A stretch of DNA of 64,000 nucleotides from Allobosea sp. BK604 (GCF_004341515.1 NZ_SLZF01000011.1:235902-299901); one strand, 5' to 3'. Positions 25,522-33,198 are shown, numbered from the stretch's first letter. A program made the numbers and translations. Notes: a model not told the origin generated them from the sequence alone.

Positions 25522-25861
25522 GGACGCGACGTTGCTCGTCAGACCCTAACAGTGCTTTGCTATGTAGCGCTCGGCACGGCATTCGCAGCAGGAGCCTCAC
25601 GGCTTTCCAATGCGAGGGTTTCAAGAGTCTTGCGCAATCCTGAGAGATGCGCGGCACCGGCCCGAGAGGTGCCGTTGCCTTCCGGCTGGCTGGCCGACGG
25701 GATCAAGCAAAATCTGCCGGGCAATTTCTTCCCAGCCTTGGCGGAATCACCACCGCACGCCGCTTGCCGGTGATCGTAACGCTCTGATAAGACTGCATCT
25801 TTCTGCCGATCGCCATTGGCCCGAGCGTTGCTTGGTCGGTGCAACCGATCGGGAGATTGCA
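25522..25861. other. Intergenic region between divergent GGDEF and 103-aa genes
   Basis: About 340 non-coding bases. They contain a seven-bp hairpin (CGGCACC at 25652-25658, GGTGCCG at 25668-25674) and the promoters of two divergent genes. Bases 25780-25861, just before the 103-aa gene, hold a GGGAGATTGC ribosome site and no other recognisable element. Confidence 0.4.
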
Positions 25862-26173
25862 ATGTCGATGTCGATCCAGGGCTCCGCGCCCATGCCACTG
25901 GCCGACGCGCTGAAGCGCGGCTCGACCTTGACCTCCAAGGCGGCCGAGACGGCAACGGCCGAGGCCAAATTCCTCAAATACGCGCAGATGACTCCGGCCG
26001 AGCGGCTGCATCAGCAGATGCTCGCGAAATTCGGAGTGACGGAAGAGGAATTCCAGAAGATGGACCCGAAGGCCCAGGCCGAGCTTGCCGGCAAGATCCG
26101 TGACGAGATCCTGAAGCAGCTGAATGCAGGCGGCGACAAGCGGACGGGAATGCTCGCCGACATCAAAGTCTGA
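25862..26173 (+). CDS. Conserved-looking hypothetical protein, 103 aa
   Basis: A soluble, mainly helical protein: MSMSIQGSAPMPLADALKRG, then TAEAKFLKYAQMTPAERLHQ and QKMDPKAQAELAGKIRDEIL. The middle segment (AQMTPAERLHQQMLAKFGVT) looks like a short conserved helix-turn-helix of unknown role. GGGAGATTGC precedes the ATG. There is no signal peptide. It is flanked by a dispersed repeat and a long inverted repeat at its 3' side. Function unknown. Confidence 0.65.
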   Translation: MSMSIQGSAPMPLADALKRGSTLTSKAAETATAEAKFLKYAQMTPAERLHQQMLAKFGVTEEEFQKMDPKAQAELAGKIRDEILKQLNAGGDKRTGMLADIKV

Positions 26174-26219
26174 TCGCCGCGCAAGCGCATTGCCTCCGCA
26201 GGCCAGATGGGCGACTGCT

Positions 26220-26275
26220 AGCGCATCGGCCCGAAAACCGGCGCGCGGTTCTCGGAAAAAGCCGATGCGAAAACA
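26220..26275 (+). repeat. Dispersed palindromic repeat, family A, copy 2
   Basis: The element reads GCGCATCGGCCCGAAAACCG then closes with GAAAAAGCCGATGCGAAAAC. Its arms pair imperfectly into a hairpin. It matches the copies at 17952 (minus) and 32329 (plus) in both arms and in the trailing GATGCGAAAACA. Confidence 0.7.
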
Positions 26276-26328
26276 GGGAGCTGGATCAACGGACCGGATA
26301 CGATATCCGGTCCGTTGATCCAGCTCCC
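26276..26328. repeat. 25-bp perfect inverted repeat with 3-base loop
   Basis: The left arm (26276-26300) begins GGGAGCTGGATCAACGGACC and the right arm (26304-26328) is its exact reverse complement; the loop is CGA. It abuts the family A repeat and ends 27 bases before the HAD phosphatase start. No T run follows on either strand. It could be a bidirectional transcription block or part of a composite REP-like element. Confidence 0.85.
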
Positions 26329-26355
26329 GGCGGTAACCTGTCCGGGAGATGCGGC

Positions 26356-27198
26356 GTGAGCGGGGTAGAGCAGGCAGAGGCCAGGCCGTCGAAGCGGATA
26401 TCGCTCGTGGTTTCGGACGTGGACGGCACGCTGGTCGACCATGACAAGCAGCTGGCTCCGGCGACGATCGCGGCGGCCCGCAAGCTGCGCGAGGCGGGGA
26501 TCGGGCTGGCGGCAGTGTCGAGCCGTCCGCCGCGCGGCATGAGGATGATCGCTGAGGCATTGGAGCTCGACCTGTTTGCCGGCTTCAATGGTGGCCTCAT
26601 CGTCGATCGCAGCATGAAGGTGGTCGAGCGGAACCTCGTGCCGGAAGCGGCGGCGCGTATCGCGGTCGCCGAACTCGCCAAGGGCGGGGCTGATATCTGG
26701 GTTTTCGCCGGCGAGGATTGGCTACTGACCGATCCAGCGGGCGCCTATGTCCCGCGCGAGCTGCACACCGTGCAATTCGAGCCGAAGCTCGTGCCGAGTT
26801 TTGAGCCCTATCTCGATCAGGTCGGCAAAATCGTGGCCTCTTCCAGAGATTTCGACCTGCTAGCTCGCTTGGAACAGGAACTGACGGCGGTGCTCGGTCC
26901 GCTCGCCTCGGCCCGTCGCTCGCAGCCCTATTATCTCGATGTGAGCCATCCAACCGCCGACAAGGGCCATGCGGCCCGCGCCTTTGCCAGCCATTGGGGC
27001 GTGCCATTGGACGAGGTCGCCGTGCTCGGCGACATGGCGAACGACCTGCCGATGTTTGCGGTCGCCGGATTCGTTATCGCCATGGGCAACGCCACGCCCG
27101 AAGTGAAGGCCAAGGCCGATGTCGTGACCGCGACCAATGACGAGGAAGGTTGGGCGCGGGCGATCGAGAAGCTCGTCCTCGCCCAGGCGAAGCTCTGA
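26356..27198 (+). CDS. Cof-type HAD-superfamily phosphatase
   Basis: A 280-aa cytosolic phosphatase of HAD subclass IIB. Motif I is VVSDVDGTLVD (nucleophile Asp), motif II is AVSSRPPRG, the cap domain is central, motif III Lys is in PTADKGHAA and motif IV is LGDMANDLPMF. Cof-type enzymes dephosphorylate sugar phosphates, FMN or PLP; the substrate cannot be told. The start is a GTG with GGGAGAT upstream. The gene sits just downstream of a long inverted repeat. Confidence 0.88.
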   Translation: MSGVEQAEARPSKRISLVVSDVDGTLVDHDKQLAPATIAAARKLREAGIGLAAVSSRPPRGMRMIAEALELDLFAGFNGGLIVDRSMKVVERNLVPEAAARIAVAELAKGGADIWVFAGEDWLLTDPAGAYVPRELHTVQFEPKLVPSFEPYLDQVGKIVASSRDFDLLARLEQELTAVLGPLASARRSQPYYLDVSHPTADKGHAARAFASHWGVPLDEVAVLGDMANDLPMFAVAGFVIAMGNATPEVKAKADVVTATNDEEGWARAIEKLVLAQAKL

Positions 27199-27255
27199 TC
27201 AGAACTTGACGGCAAGATGAGGGAGGGCGGCCGCGGGCCCGGTCTCCCGCAGTCG

Positions 27256-27645
27256 CTAGGAAGCCCCGCAGGGGAAGGCCGCGGCGAGCGAGGACCAGAT
27301 CGCCGTCACGGCGGGCCGGTCGCCGTCTTCGCCATGCGAGCGGGCATAGGCGATGAAGATGCTGATGAAGCGATCGGCCTTGGTTTCAATCGGCGCGCAA
27401 AAGCCGAGGACGGGGTGGTTGGATTCGTCACGCAGGAAAGCCACGCTGTGAATGCCGGAGAAATAGCCGTAGCAGAGCGCGGATTCGAGCTTGCTGTAGC
27501 GGATCGAGTAGGGCGTGATTTCGGCGTCCCTCTCGAAAGCCGAGCATTTTTCGAGGAGCCAGCCGGTCGTACCATCGGCTCGCGCGATCGACGGCGCGAC
27601 GGTCAGGGCCAGCAGGGTGGACAGAACGAGCGCCTGTATTCTCAT
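27256..27645 (-). CDS. Rap1a/Tai-like small secreted protein
   Basis: A 129-aa protein with a signal peptide (ending IARAD). The mature part carries LLEKCSAFERD, ALCYGYFSGIHSV, LGFCAPIETKADRF and a C-terminal AAAFPC, the four-Cys pattern of the Rap1a/Tai domain. Family members include Serratia immunity proteins, but most are chromosomal orphans of unknown role. GAGGTC upstream fixes the start at MRIQALVLST. No toxin or type VI gene is nearby, so an immunity role is not supported here. Confidence 0.65.
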   Translation of the reverse strand: MRIQALVLSTLLALTVAPSIARADGTTGWLLEKCSAFERDAEITPYSIRYSKLESALCYGYFSGIHSVAFLRDESNHPVLGFCAPIETKADRFISIFIAYARSHGEDGDRPAVTAIWSSLAAAFPCGAS

Positions 27646-27724
27646 GAATGACCTCGTGACGGGCATGATGCGAGAACGGCGAAGGGATTGCGCGGGACGA
27701 CGTCAGCGGCCAGGCAAGGGTCGG

Positions 27725-27945
27725 CTACTCAAGACTTGGCCAGGCGAAATATGTCGCGACGGGGCTGAAGCCGAGCCGCGACCACATCAGGCGAGCCGGG
27801 ACATGGTTCGGAGCCGCCGCCGCCCAAGCTACGCAAATCGGATCGGCGGCGCGTCATGCGATTGCGGGACGCGCCTGCAGGAAAAAGCTGAACCCCGCCT
27901 GGAGGCCGAGCTGCCCGAGCACGCAGCTTTCGGCGATACCGTCTG
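27725..27945 (-). pseudogene. Degenerate C-terminal fragment, possibly of a GNAT acetyltransferase
   Basis: Directly after deoR a single frame reads ESCVLGQLGLQAGFSFFLQA, hits a TGA, then continues HVPARLMWSRLGFSPVATYF to a normal stop at 27725-27727. The last block looks like the C-terminal beta-strand region of small GNAT acetyltransferases (W..LGF.PVATYF.W). No start codon with a ribosome site is visible and the frame has one nonsense codon. It is probably a decayed gene. Confidence 0.4.
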
Positions 27946-27949
27946 ACGG

Positions 27950-28708
27950 TCAAAGCCTGGCGGTCGTGACCTGCGCGCCCGCGGCGGCAAGCGCGAGGAC
28001 GTCCGGGTCGGTCGCGGGCGCGTCGGTGACGAGATGCCAGTGCGGGGGCAGCGGCGCCCAGGCCGATTGCTCGGAGCGGCCGAGCTTTGTCCTGTCGGCC
28101 AGCACCACGATTTCGCGGGCCTGCTCCATCATCAGGCTCTTGAGTGCGACCTGATCCAGGCTCGCCTCGCAAAGGCCACGCCCGGCGACGACGCCATCCG
28201 CACTCATGAAGACCCGGTCGGCAGTGATGCGCCGCAGCGCATCGATCGCGAGCGGGCCGACCGTGCCCATGCTGTTCGCCCGCAAGGCTCCGCCGAGCAC
28301 GGTGACATCGATCTGGGGCTCGCCGGCCAGGAAGGGCAGGACGGCGAGGTTGTTGGTGACGATGCTGAGCCTGCGGCCCTTCAACAGCATTCCGAGCGCC
28401 AGCACGGTCGAACCGGCATCGAGGATCAGCGTATCGCCGTCCTCGATCGAGGCGAGGGCCGCATGCGCGATTGCGCGTTTCTGGCCGCCCTGCGCCGCCT
28501 GTCGCTCGCCGAGTGTGGCTTCCCTCGCATGGGTCGTCAGAATGGCGCCGCCATAGGTGCGCCGGACCGCGTTCTCGTCGGAGAGCCGCTGCAGGTCGCG
28601 CCGGACCGTGGAGGCAGAGACGCCGAAGCGGTGGGCGAGATCCGCGACGTCGACCTCGCCGGCCTGCAGCGTGCCGAGGAGAAGGGAGCGGCGCTCCTTG
28701 CTGCGCAT
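27950..28708 (-). CDS. DeoR-family transcriptional regulator
   Basis: A 252-aa repressor. The N-terminal winged HTH includes VDVADLAHRFGVSASTVRRD and LQRLSDENAVRRTYGGA, the DeoR signature. The C-terminal DeoR sensor domain (about 80-235) has the phosphosugar-binding landmarks DAGSTV, TNNLAVLPFL, LGGALRANSMGTVGPLA and the terminal VLADRTKLGR. It is downstream of, and codirectional with, kdgT-kinase-pdxA2, so it most likely controls that operon in response to a phosphorylated four-carbon acid. A repeat element separates it from pdxA2, so it may have its own promoter. Confidence 0.9.
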   Translation of the reverse strand: MRSKERRSLLLGTLQAGEVDVADLAHRFGVSASTVRRDLQRLSDENAVRRTYGGAILTTHAREATLGERQAAQGGQKRAIAHAALASIEDGDTLILDAGSTVLALGMLLKGRRLSIVTNNLAVLPFLAGEPQIDVTVLGGALRANSMGTVGPLAIDALRRITADRVFMSADGVVAGRGLCEASLDQVALKSLMMEQAREIVVLADRTKLGRSEQSAWAPLPPHWHLVTDAPATDPDVLALAAAGAQVTTARL

Positions 28709-28741
28709 GGACGGACCCTTGGCGGTGGCGGAACCGAACGA

Positions 28742-28850
28742 CGAGAGCGCTTCTGCGTTTCTTCGAATCGCCGAAGCGCTCTATCTCTTTGGTCTAACGC
28801 ATTTTCTTGACGCGAACCGGTACCCGCTTCGCTCGAAAATGCTCTAGGCA
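28742..28850 (-). repeat. Dispersed mosaic palindromic repeat, family B
   Basis: Two palindromes lie side by side between pdxA2 and deoR. One pairs GAGCGCTTC (28745-28753) with GAAGCGCTC (28773-28781). The other, read on the minus strand, runs AGAGCATTTTCGAGCG, then GAAGCGGGTACCGGTTCGCG, then CAAGAAAATGCGTTAGA. I recall near-identical elements between genes of Bosea and other Hyphomicrobiales, but could not check this. The last bases overlap the pdxA2 stop. Confidence 0.6.
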
Positions 28851-29857
28851 GCGAGCCGGCTCGGGGCAAGCCCGACCGCTTGGCGCAGCGCCTCGATCAG
28901 GCTGCGCTCATCGGCGACACCGGTGCCGGCAATGTCGAAAGCCGTGCCGTGATCGACCGAGGTGCGGATCACCGGCAGGCCGATGGTGATGTTCACGCCG
29001 GCCTCGAGCCCGAGCACCTTGATCGGGCCATGGCCCTGATCATGGTACATCGCGACAACGAGATCGTAGTCGCCGCGGCCGGCGAGGAAGAACAGCGTGT
29101 CTGCCGGGAGCGGCCCGCGCACGTCCCAGCCCCTGGCTCGGCAGGCCTCGACCGCGGGCGCGATCTTCGAGGCCTCTTCGCCATAGCCGAACAGGCCGTT
29201 CTCGCCGGCATGCGGATTGATCGCGCAGACGCCGATCTTCGGCTCGGCGATACCTGCCTTGACCAGCGCCTCGCGCCCGCGCGTGATCACCCGCTCGACC
29301 AAGCCGGGCTCGATCTTCGCGATCGCGTCGATCAGCCCGATATGCGTGGTGACGTGGATGACGCGCAGCTTCGGCGAGACCAGCATCATCGAGACCTCAG
29401 GCGTACCGGTCAGATGCGCCAGGAGTTCGGTATGGCCGGGAAATTTATGGCCGGCGGCGTGCAGCGCCTCCTTGCTCAGGGGCGCGGTGCAGATCGCCTG
29501 GGCCTGGCCGGCGCTGGTGATCTCCGCCGCCTTCTCGATGAAGCGAAAGGCGGCTTCGCCGGCGAGCGGCGAGACCTTGCCGAAGGGCAGGTCAGGCGGC
29601 ACGATCTTGAGATCGACGCATTGCACATTGCGGGTGTCGAAACGCGCCTGCGTGGCATCGTCGAGCGAGTCGACTGCCAGATCGACGCCTGTGATCCTGC
29701 CGGCCTGCCGCAGGCGGGCAGCGTCTCCGATCACCAGCGGTTCGCAGATCGCATGGACCTCGTCCTGCGCCAGCGCCTTCATGATGATCTCCGGCCCGAT
29801 GCCGGCGGGATCGCCCATGGTGATCGCGATGGTGGGGAGCCTGGAGGCGGGGCTCAT
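28844..29857 (-). CDS. pdxA2: PdxA2-type 4-phospho-D-threonate/erythronate dehydrogenase
   Basis: A 337-aa NAD-dependent metalloenzyme of the PdxA family. The N-terminus PTIAITMGDPAGIGPEIIMK and the metal-ligand His clusters (GHKFPGHTELLAHL, THIGL, AMYHDQGHGPIKVLG) are complete. PdxA2 members oxidise and decarboxylate 4-phospho-D-threonate or -erythronate to dihydroxyacetone phosphate. Linkage to a DUF1537 kinase (start overlaps its stop by four bases) and a permease argues for this role rather than vitamin B6 synthesis. The exact stereochemistry of the substrate cannot be told. Confidence 0.88.
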   Translation of the reverse strand: MSPASRLPTIAITMGDPAGIGPEIIMKALAQDEVHAICEPLVIGDAARLRQAGRITGVDLAVDSLDDATQARFDTRNVQCVDLKIVPPDLPFGKVSPLAGEAAFRFIEKAAEITSAGQAQAICTAPLSKEALHAAGHKFPGHTELLAHLTGTPEVSMMLVSPKLRVIHVTTHIGLIDAIAKIEPGLVERVITRGREALVKAGIAEPKIGVCAINPHAGENGLFGYGEEASKIAPAVEACRARGWDVRGPLPADTLFFLAGRGDYDLVVAMYHDQGHGPIKVLGLEAGVNITIGLPVIRTSVDHGTAFDIAGTGVADERSLIEALRQAVGLAPSRLAA

Positions 29858-31107
29858 GCCGAGGGTCCTTTCTTGCGGATGGTTCGAAGTCGCTCGGCGA
29901 TGCGCCCGAGACTGTCCTCGTCTCCGAAGGCGCCAGCCTTGGTCACCACGGGAACGGAGAGGGCGCCAAGCGTCAGGCCGAGCGCGACGCCGGGCTCGAT
30001 CTCGTCGACGAGGCGGATGCCGTTGACGCCAAAGCTCGAGAGCAGGGCGGCGGCGGTCTCCCCGCCGGTCGCGGCGAAGGCGCCCATGCGGGCGGCGACC
30101 GGAGCCAGGGCTTCGGCGAGGCCGGCAACGAGGCGAGGGCCGAGTGACATGTCCGGCTTCTCGCCCATTTCGATCTCGACCAGGACATCCTGTCCGGAAT
30201 CGAGCAGGGCGATTACGGAACGGCCAAGCGCTATGCGCCCTTCCGGATCGGACAGCAATATCCCCGGCTCGACGGGGACATGCGCGACGCTACCGCCGGC
30301 GACGAGCTTGCGCGCACCGGCTCGTGACGCCGCCGCAAGTGAGCCGACGACGATCAGTGAGCCCTGTGCCGAGGGGGCGAAGGGTGGCGGCGCGCCGCCA
30401 TCCCCGGGCGCGACCGCGGCCAGGGCATGGGCGAGACCTGCGCTGCCGATGAAGAAGCGGCCGGGGCTCGCCGGCAGGCTCGCCAGGGCGATGCGCTGGA
30501 GGTCGTCATCGGTCTGCGCATCGCAGATCGCGACGATGTCGCCCTTGGCAGCGATCGTCGCAAGCGCCGTCTTGAGCGTCTCGACCCCGTTGCGGATGGT
30601 GGCCAGCGGCAGAATCTCGGCTACAACGCCCGCCGTAGCGAGCACCTCAGCGAGATCGGCGCTGCCATAGCTGTGGTCGCGTCCCCAGACCTCGGCCTCC
30701 TCGAGCGGACGGCCATGGACATGAATATGGCCGGCGACGGTCGTGCGATTGGTCGCTGGGAAGGCGGGCGCTAAGATGCCGAAGGCCGCGCCGATGCGGG
30801 CCTTCAGGAAGGCGATGGTCGCCGCCGTCTCGGAAGCGGGCTGGCCGCGCAGCGTCGAGTCGATCTTCTTGAAGAGCACCCTATCGGCGGCGAAGAGCCG
30901 TTCGAGCAGCTCGCGATGCCGGATCGCGGCAGGCTCGGCCGCCATGCCGCGGCTGTCGGCATCATAGGAGAAGACCGCCGGCTGCGCCTCCGAGGCAACA
31001 CCGTCACCCCAGCTTACGCCCGCCGCGAGGCCGCGTCGGGCGAAGGCGATCGCGCAATCCGCCGCACCGGTGAGATCATCGGCGAGGATGAGCCAGCGCC
31101 CGGACAT
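29854..31107 (-). CDS. Four-carbon acid sugar kinase (DUF1537 family)
   Basis: A 417-aa kinase of the family that includes D-threonate kinase DtnK, D-erythronate kinase and 3-oxo-tetronate kinase OtnK. The N-terminal domain begins LILADDLTGAADCAIAFARR and has KKIDSTLRGQ (substrate loop). The C-terminal nucleotide-binding domain has FAATGGETAAALL and GVALGLTLGALSVPVVTKAG. With PdxA2 next to it the best fit is phosphorylation of D-threonate or D-erythronate at O4. The ATG follows the permease stop by one base. Confidence 0.88.
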   Translation of the reverse strand: MSGRWLILADDLTGAADCAIAFARRGLAAGVSWGDGVASEAQPAVFSYDADSRGMAAEPAAIRHRELLERLFAADRVLFKKIDSTLRGQPASETAATIAFLKARIGAAFGILAPAFPATNRTTVAGHIHVHGRPLEEAEVWGRDHSYGSADLAEVLATAGVVAEILPLATIRNGVETLKTALATIAAKGDIVAICDAQTDDDLQRIALASLPASPGRFFIGSAGLAHALAAVAPGDGGAPPPFAPSAQGSLIVVGSLAAASRAGARKLVAGGSVAHVPVEPGILLSDPEGRIALGRSVIALLDSGQDVLVEIEMGEKPDMSLGPRLVAGLAEALAPVAARMGAFAATGGETAAALLSSFGVNGIRLVDEIEPGVALGLTLGALSVPVVTKAGAFGDEDSLGRIAERLRTIRKKGPSA

Positions 31108-31108
31108 G

Positions 31109-32128
31109 TCAGTGCCCAGCCGGTGTCGCGATAGGTGGGGCGGCCTCGGCCGGCTCGACCTCCGCATCCGGGTCGACCGGGCGGCCGAAGGTCTTGTAGG
31201 TCCAGGCCGTCGCGAGCGGCACGAGGATCGAGGTCACCACGACGCAGGCCGCGACAAGGATGGTAGCCGGCGCGGTCGCATCGGCATAGGCCGGGTTGGC
31301 GGCTGCGACGATCGCAGGCACGGCGGCGGCATTACCCGCTGTCGAGGCCGCGGCGACACCCGCGACGCCGGTTCCGCCCGTCGCGCGGTCGGCCAGGAAG
31401 AGCGGGATGCCGGTCACGATGACGACGGCGACACCGAGCCCGAGGCCGAGCAGGCCGGCATGCCAGACCTTGGCGAGATCGAGCCCCGCGCCGAGCGCGA
31501 AGGCGAAGAACGGGATCATCACCGGGATGGCGCGGCTCAGGAACTCGCGCATCTCGCGGTCGAGATTGCCGAGCAGCATGCCGACCAGCAGCGGCAGGAT
31601 CGAGCCGACCAGCGTCTGCCAGGGGAAGGCGGAGAGGCCGGCGACGCCAAGCGTCACCATGGTCAGGAACGGCCCGGATTCGAGCGTCATGATCGTATAG
31701 GCGCCGACATCGCGCGGGCGGCCATACTGGCCCATCAGCGCCATGTAGAGGCCGCCATTGGTGTCGTTCATCGCGGCGACGACGGCGAGCGTGGAAAGCC
31801 CGGCGAACATGCCGGCGGTTACGGGTGCCTCGCCGAGAAAGCGCCCGAAGGTCACGCCGAGCGCCACCGCCAAGCCGACCTTCACGGCGAAGAGCGTGCC
31901 GCCCTTCTTCAGGATATAGGGCGTCGCCTTGAAGTCGATGCTGGCGCCCATGCAGACATAGAACACGGCCAGGATCGTCAGGGAGCCGCTGAAAAGCGCG
32001 CCGGTGAAGGAGCCGAAAAACTGCGGCGTGCCGGGAAAGAAGGTGGTGATCAGGGCGCCGATCAACAGGGGCACGACCATCATGCCGCCGGGGACGCGTT
32101 CGATCGCCCGCTTGATTGGAATCTGCAT
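31109..32128 (-). CDS. KdgT-family sugar-acid permease
   Basis: A 339-aa inner-membrane protein with about ten helices, of the 2-keto-3-deoxygluconate permease family. Landmarks are RVPGGMMVVPLLIGALITTF at the N-terminus, AMNDTNGGLYMALMGQYG in the middle and STAGNAAAVPAIVAAANP near the end. In this operon it probably imports a four-carbon aldonic acid rather than KDG itself. GAGGAGACGAC sits just before the ATG. It is the first gene of kdgT-kinase-pdxA2-deoR, and two repeated motifs upstream may be operators. Confidence 0.88.
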   Translation of the reverse strand: MQIPIKRAIERVPGGMMVVPLLIGALITTFFPGTPQFFGSFTGALFSGSLTILAVFYVCMGASIDFKATPYILKKGGTLFAVKVGLAVALGVTFGRFLGEAPVTAGMFAGLSTLAVVAAMNDTNGGLYMALMGQYGRPRDVGAYTIMTLESGPFLTMVTLGVAGLSAFPWQTLVGSILPLLVGMLLGNLDREMREFLSRAIPVMIPFFAFALGAGLDLAKVWHAGLLGLGLGVAVVIVTGIPLFLADRATGGTGVAGVAAASTAGNAAAVPAIVAAANPAYADATAPATILVAACVVVTSILVPLATAWTYKTFGRPVDPDAEVEPAEAAPPIATPAGH

Positions 32129-32141
32129 TGTCGTCTCCTCA

Positions 32142-32158
32142 CTGCGCGATCCGCGCAG
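32142..32158. promoter_or_regulatory. Inverted repeat at the kdgT-like gene 5' end
   Basis: CTGCGCG-ATC-CGCGCAG is a perfect seven-bp inverted repeat directly upstream of the ribosome site of the permease gene. A repressor bound here, or the hairpin in the mRNA, could control translation or early transcription. The DeoR protein of the operon is a candidate. Confidence 0.4.
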
Positions 32159-32214
32159 CTTTGCCGAAGCACCGCTCCGGCTATTCGCCTCCCAAGGGTT
32201 ATCTAGTTGCTCGT

Positions 32215-32259
32215 ATCGCGCATGTCTGCAGCAAGATTGCGCGGTTCGCGCATGTTTGC
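32215..32259. promoter_or_regulatory. Two direct repeats upstream of the kdgT-like operon
   Basis: ATCGCGCATGTCTGC (32215-32229) and TTCGCGCATGTTTGC (32245-32259) match at 13 of 15 bases with a 30-base period, close to three helical turns. They lie about 90-130 bases upstream of the permease start and may be sites for the DeoR-family regulator. Confidence 0.4.
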
Positions 32260-32328
32260 CATGTCCTGACGGCCGGAGCCGAGCCATTGCGCCCGACGAG
32301 CAACGATGGTCGGGCCTGACGGCTGTGA

Positions 32329-32398
32329 GCGCATCGGCCTGAATAGTGGCTTACGGCTTTCGGAAAAGCCGATGCGAAAACAAGGGGCTAGAGCATCT
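32329..32398 (+). repeat. Dispersed palindromic repeat, family A, copy 3
   Basis: It starts GCGCATCGGCCTGAATAG and continues to GGAAAAGCCGATGCGAAAAC and AAGGGGCTAGAGCATC. It separates the 3' end of gntR from the kdgT-like promoter region, and its last bases overlap the gntR stop codon. The outer arms match copies 1 and 2; the loop differs. Confidence 0.7.
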
Positions 32399-33089
32399 AG
32401 CCCGTGACGGCTCGCTTCAGGCGGGAACGGCCGCCTTCGAGGTGGGACGCGATCGCCGCCTGTGCCGCCTCGCCGTCCCCGGCGACGAAGGCTTCGAGAA
32501 TGCGCTCATGCTCGCCGAGCACCAGCTCGGATGGGGCGCCCGTCGCGCTGCGCGTCAGATAGAGCCGCGATTGCAGCAGGATGATGTGCAGGCCGGCATA
32601 GATCTTCGACATGGCCGGGTTCTCGGCGCTGTCGATGATGGCCTGGTGGAAGCGGGCGTCCTCGTCGGTGAACTTGCGATATTCCCGATACTTTGTGCCG
32701 AGCCGCTTGATCGCGCGCATCTTCTTGTAGGATTGCTCGAGCGCCCGCAGCGTCTCCGGGCGCTTCTTCGGTGCGCCGATCAGCGCGCAATGGCCCTCCC
32801 AGAGGATGCGGAACTCGAGCAGGCCCTCGAGATATTCCGGTTGCGGGGGCGGGGCGACGGAATAACCGGCGTAGAGCTCCAGCGAGACGAGCTGCTCGCG
32901 CTCCAGCCGCGCCAGCGCCTCGCGGATCGGCGTCGAGCTGACGCTCAGCTCGCGCGCCAGTGCATCGATGTTGAGGCGCGCGCCGGGTGGGAGCGTCTGG
33001 TCGATGATGCGCTCCTTGATGTCCTCGTAGGTTTGTTCGGAGACGGTGGTCCGAACCAGGGCTCGAGGAGGCGTGCGCGCCATCGACAT
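32397..33089 (-). CDS. GntR-family (FCD-type) transcriptional regulator
   Basis: A 230-aa regulator. The N-terminal winged HTH spans about 12-75 (TYEDIKERIIDQTLPPGARL, LSVSSTPIREALARLEREQL). The C-terminal all-helical FCD domain has metal-ligand residues in DEDARFHQAIIDSAENPAM and LGEHERILEAFVAGD. FCD regulators usually sense sugar acids or other carboxylates. It is divergent from the sugar-acid operon, and palindromes sharing TCGTGCA stand by each promoter, so it likely represses that operon and itself. Confidence 0.9.
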   Translation of the reverse strand: MSMARTPPRALVRTTVSEQTYEDIKERIIDQTLPPGARLNIDALARELSVSSTPIREALARLEREQLVSLELYAGYSVAPPPQPEYLEGLLEFRILWEGHCALIGAPKKRPETLRALEQSYKKMRAIKRLGTKYREYRKFTDEDARFHQAIIDSAENPAMSKIYAGLHIILLQSRLYLTRSATGAPSELVLGEHERILEAFVAGDGEAAQAAIASHLEGGRSRLKRAVTG

Positions 33090-33104
33090 GGGGATCCTTT
33101 CATA

Positions 33105-33118
33105 GATCGTGCACGATC
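33105..33118. promoter_or_regulatory. GntR operator candidate 1
   Basis: GATCGTGCACGATC is a perfect 14-bp palindrome 15 bases upstream of the gntR start codon, well placed for autorepression. It shares the TCGTGCA half-site with the palindrome at 33199. Confidence 0.6.
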
Positions 33119-33198
33119 CTAATATGAAACATGCGATCGGCGCCAGTGACTTGAGCCTGTTGTCAACGAAAGATGAAGGGATTGCGCATCCCGGAAGA

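Noticed and set aside
27256..27645. Toxin-immunity pair suggested by the Rap1a/Tai-like protein.
   Set aside because: There is no adjacent toxin, VgrG or type VI gene, and the domain is common as a chromosomal orphan.
28880..30670. A 596-codon open frame on the plus strand opposite pdxA2 and the DUF1537 kinase.
   Set aside because: Both minus-strand genes are clear members of known families with four-base overlap. The plus frame has biased composition without motifs.
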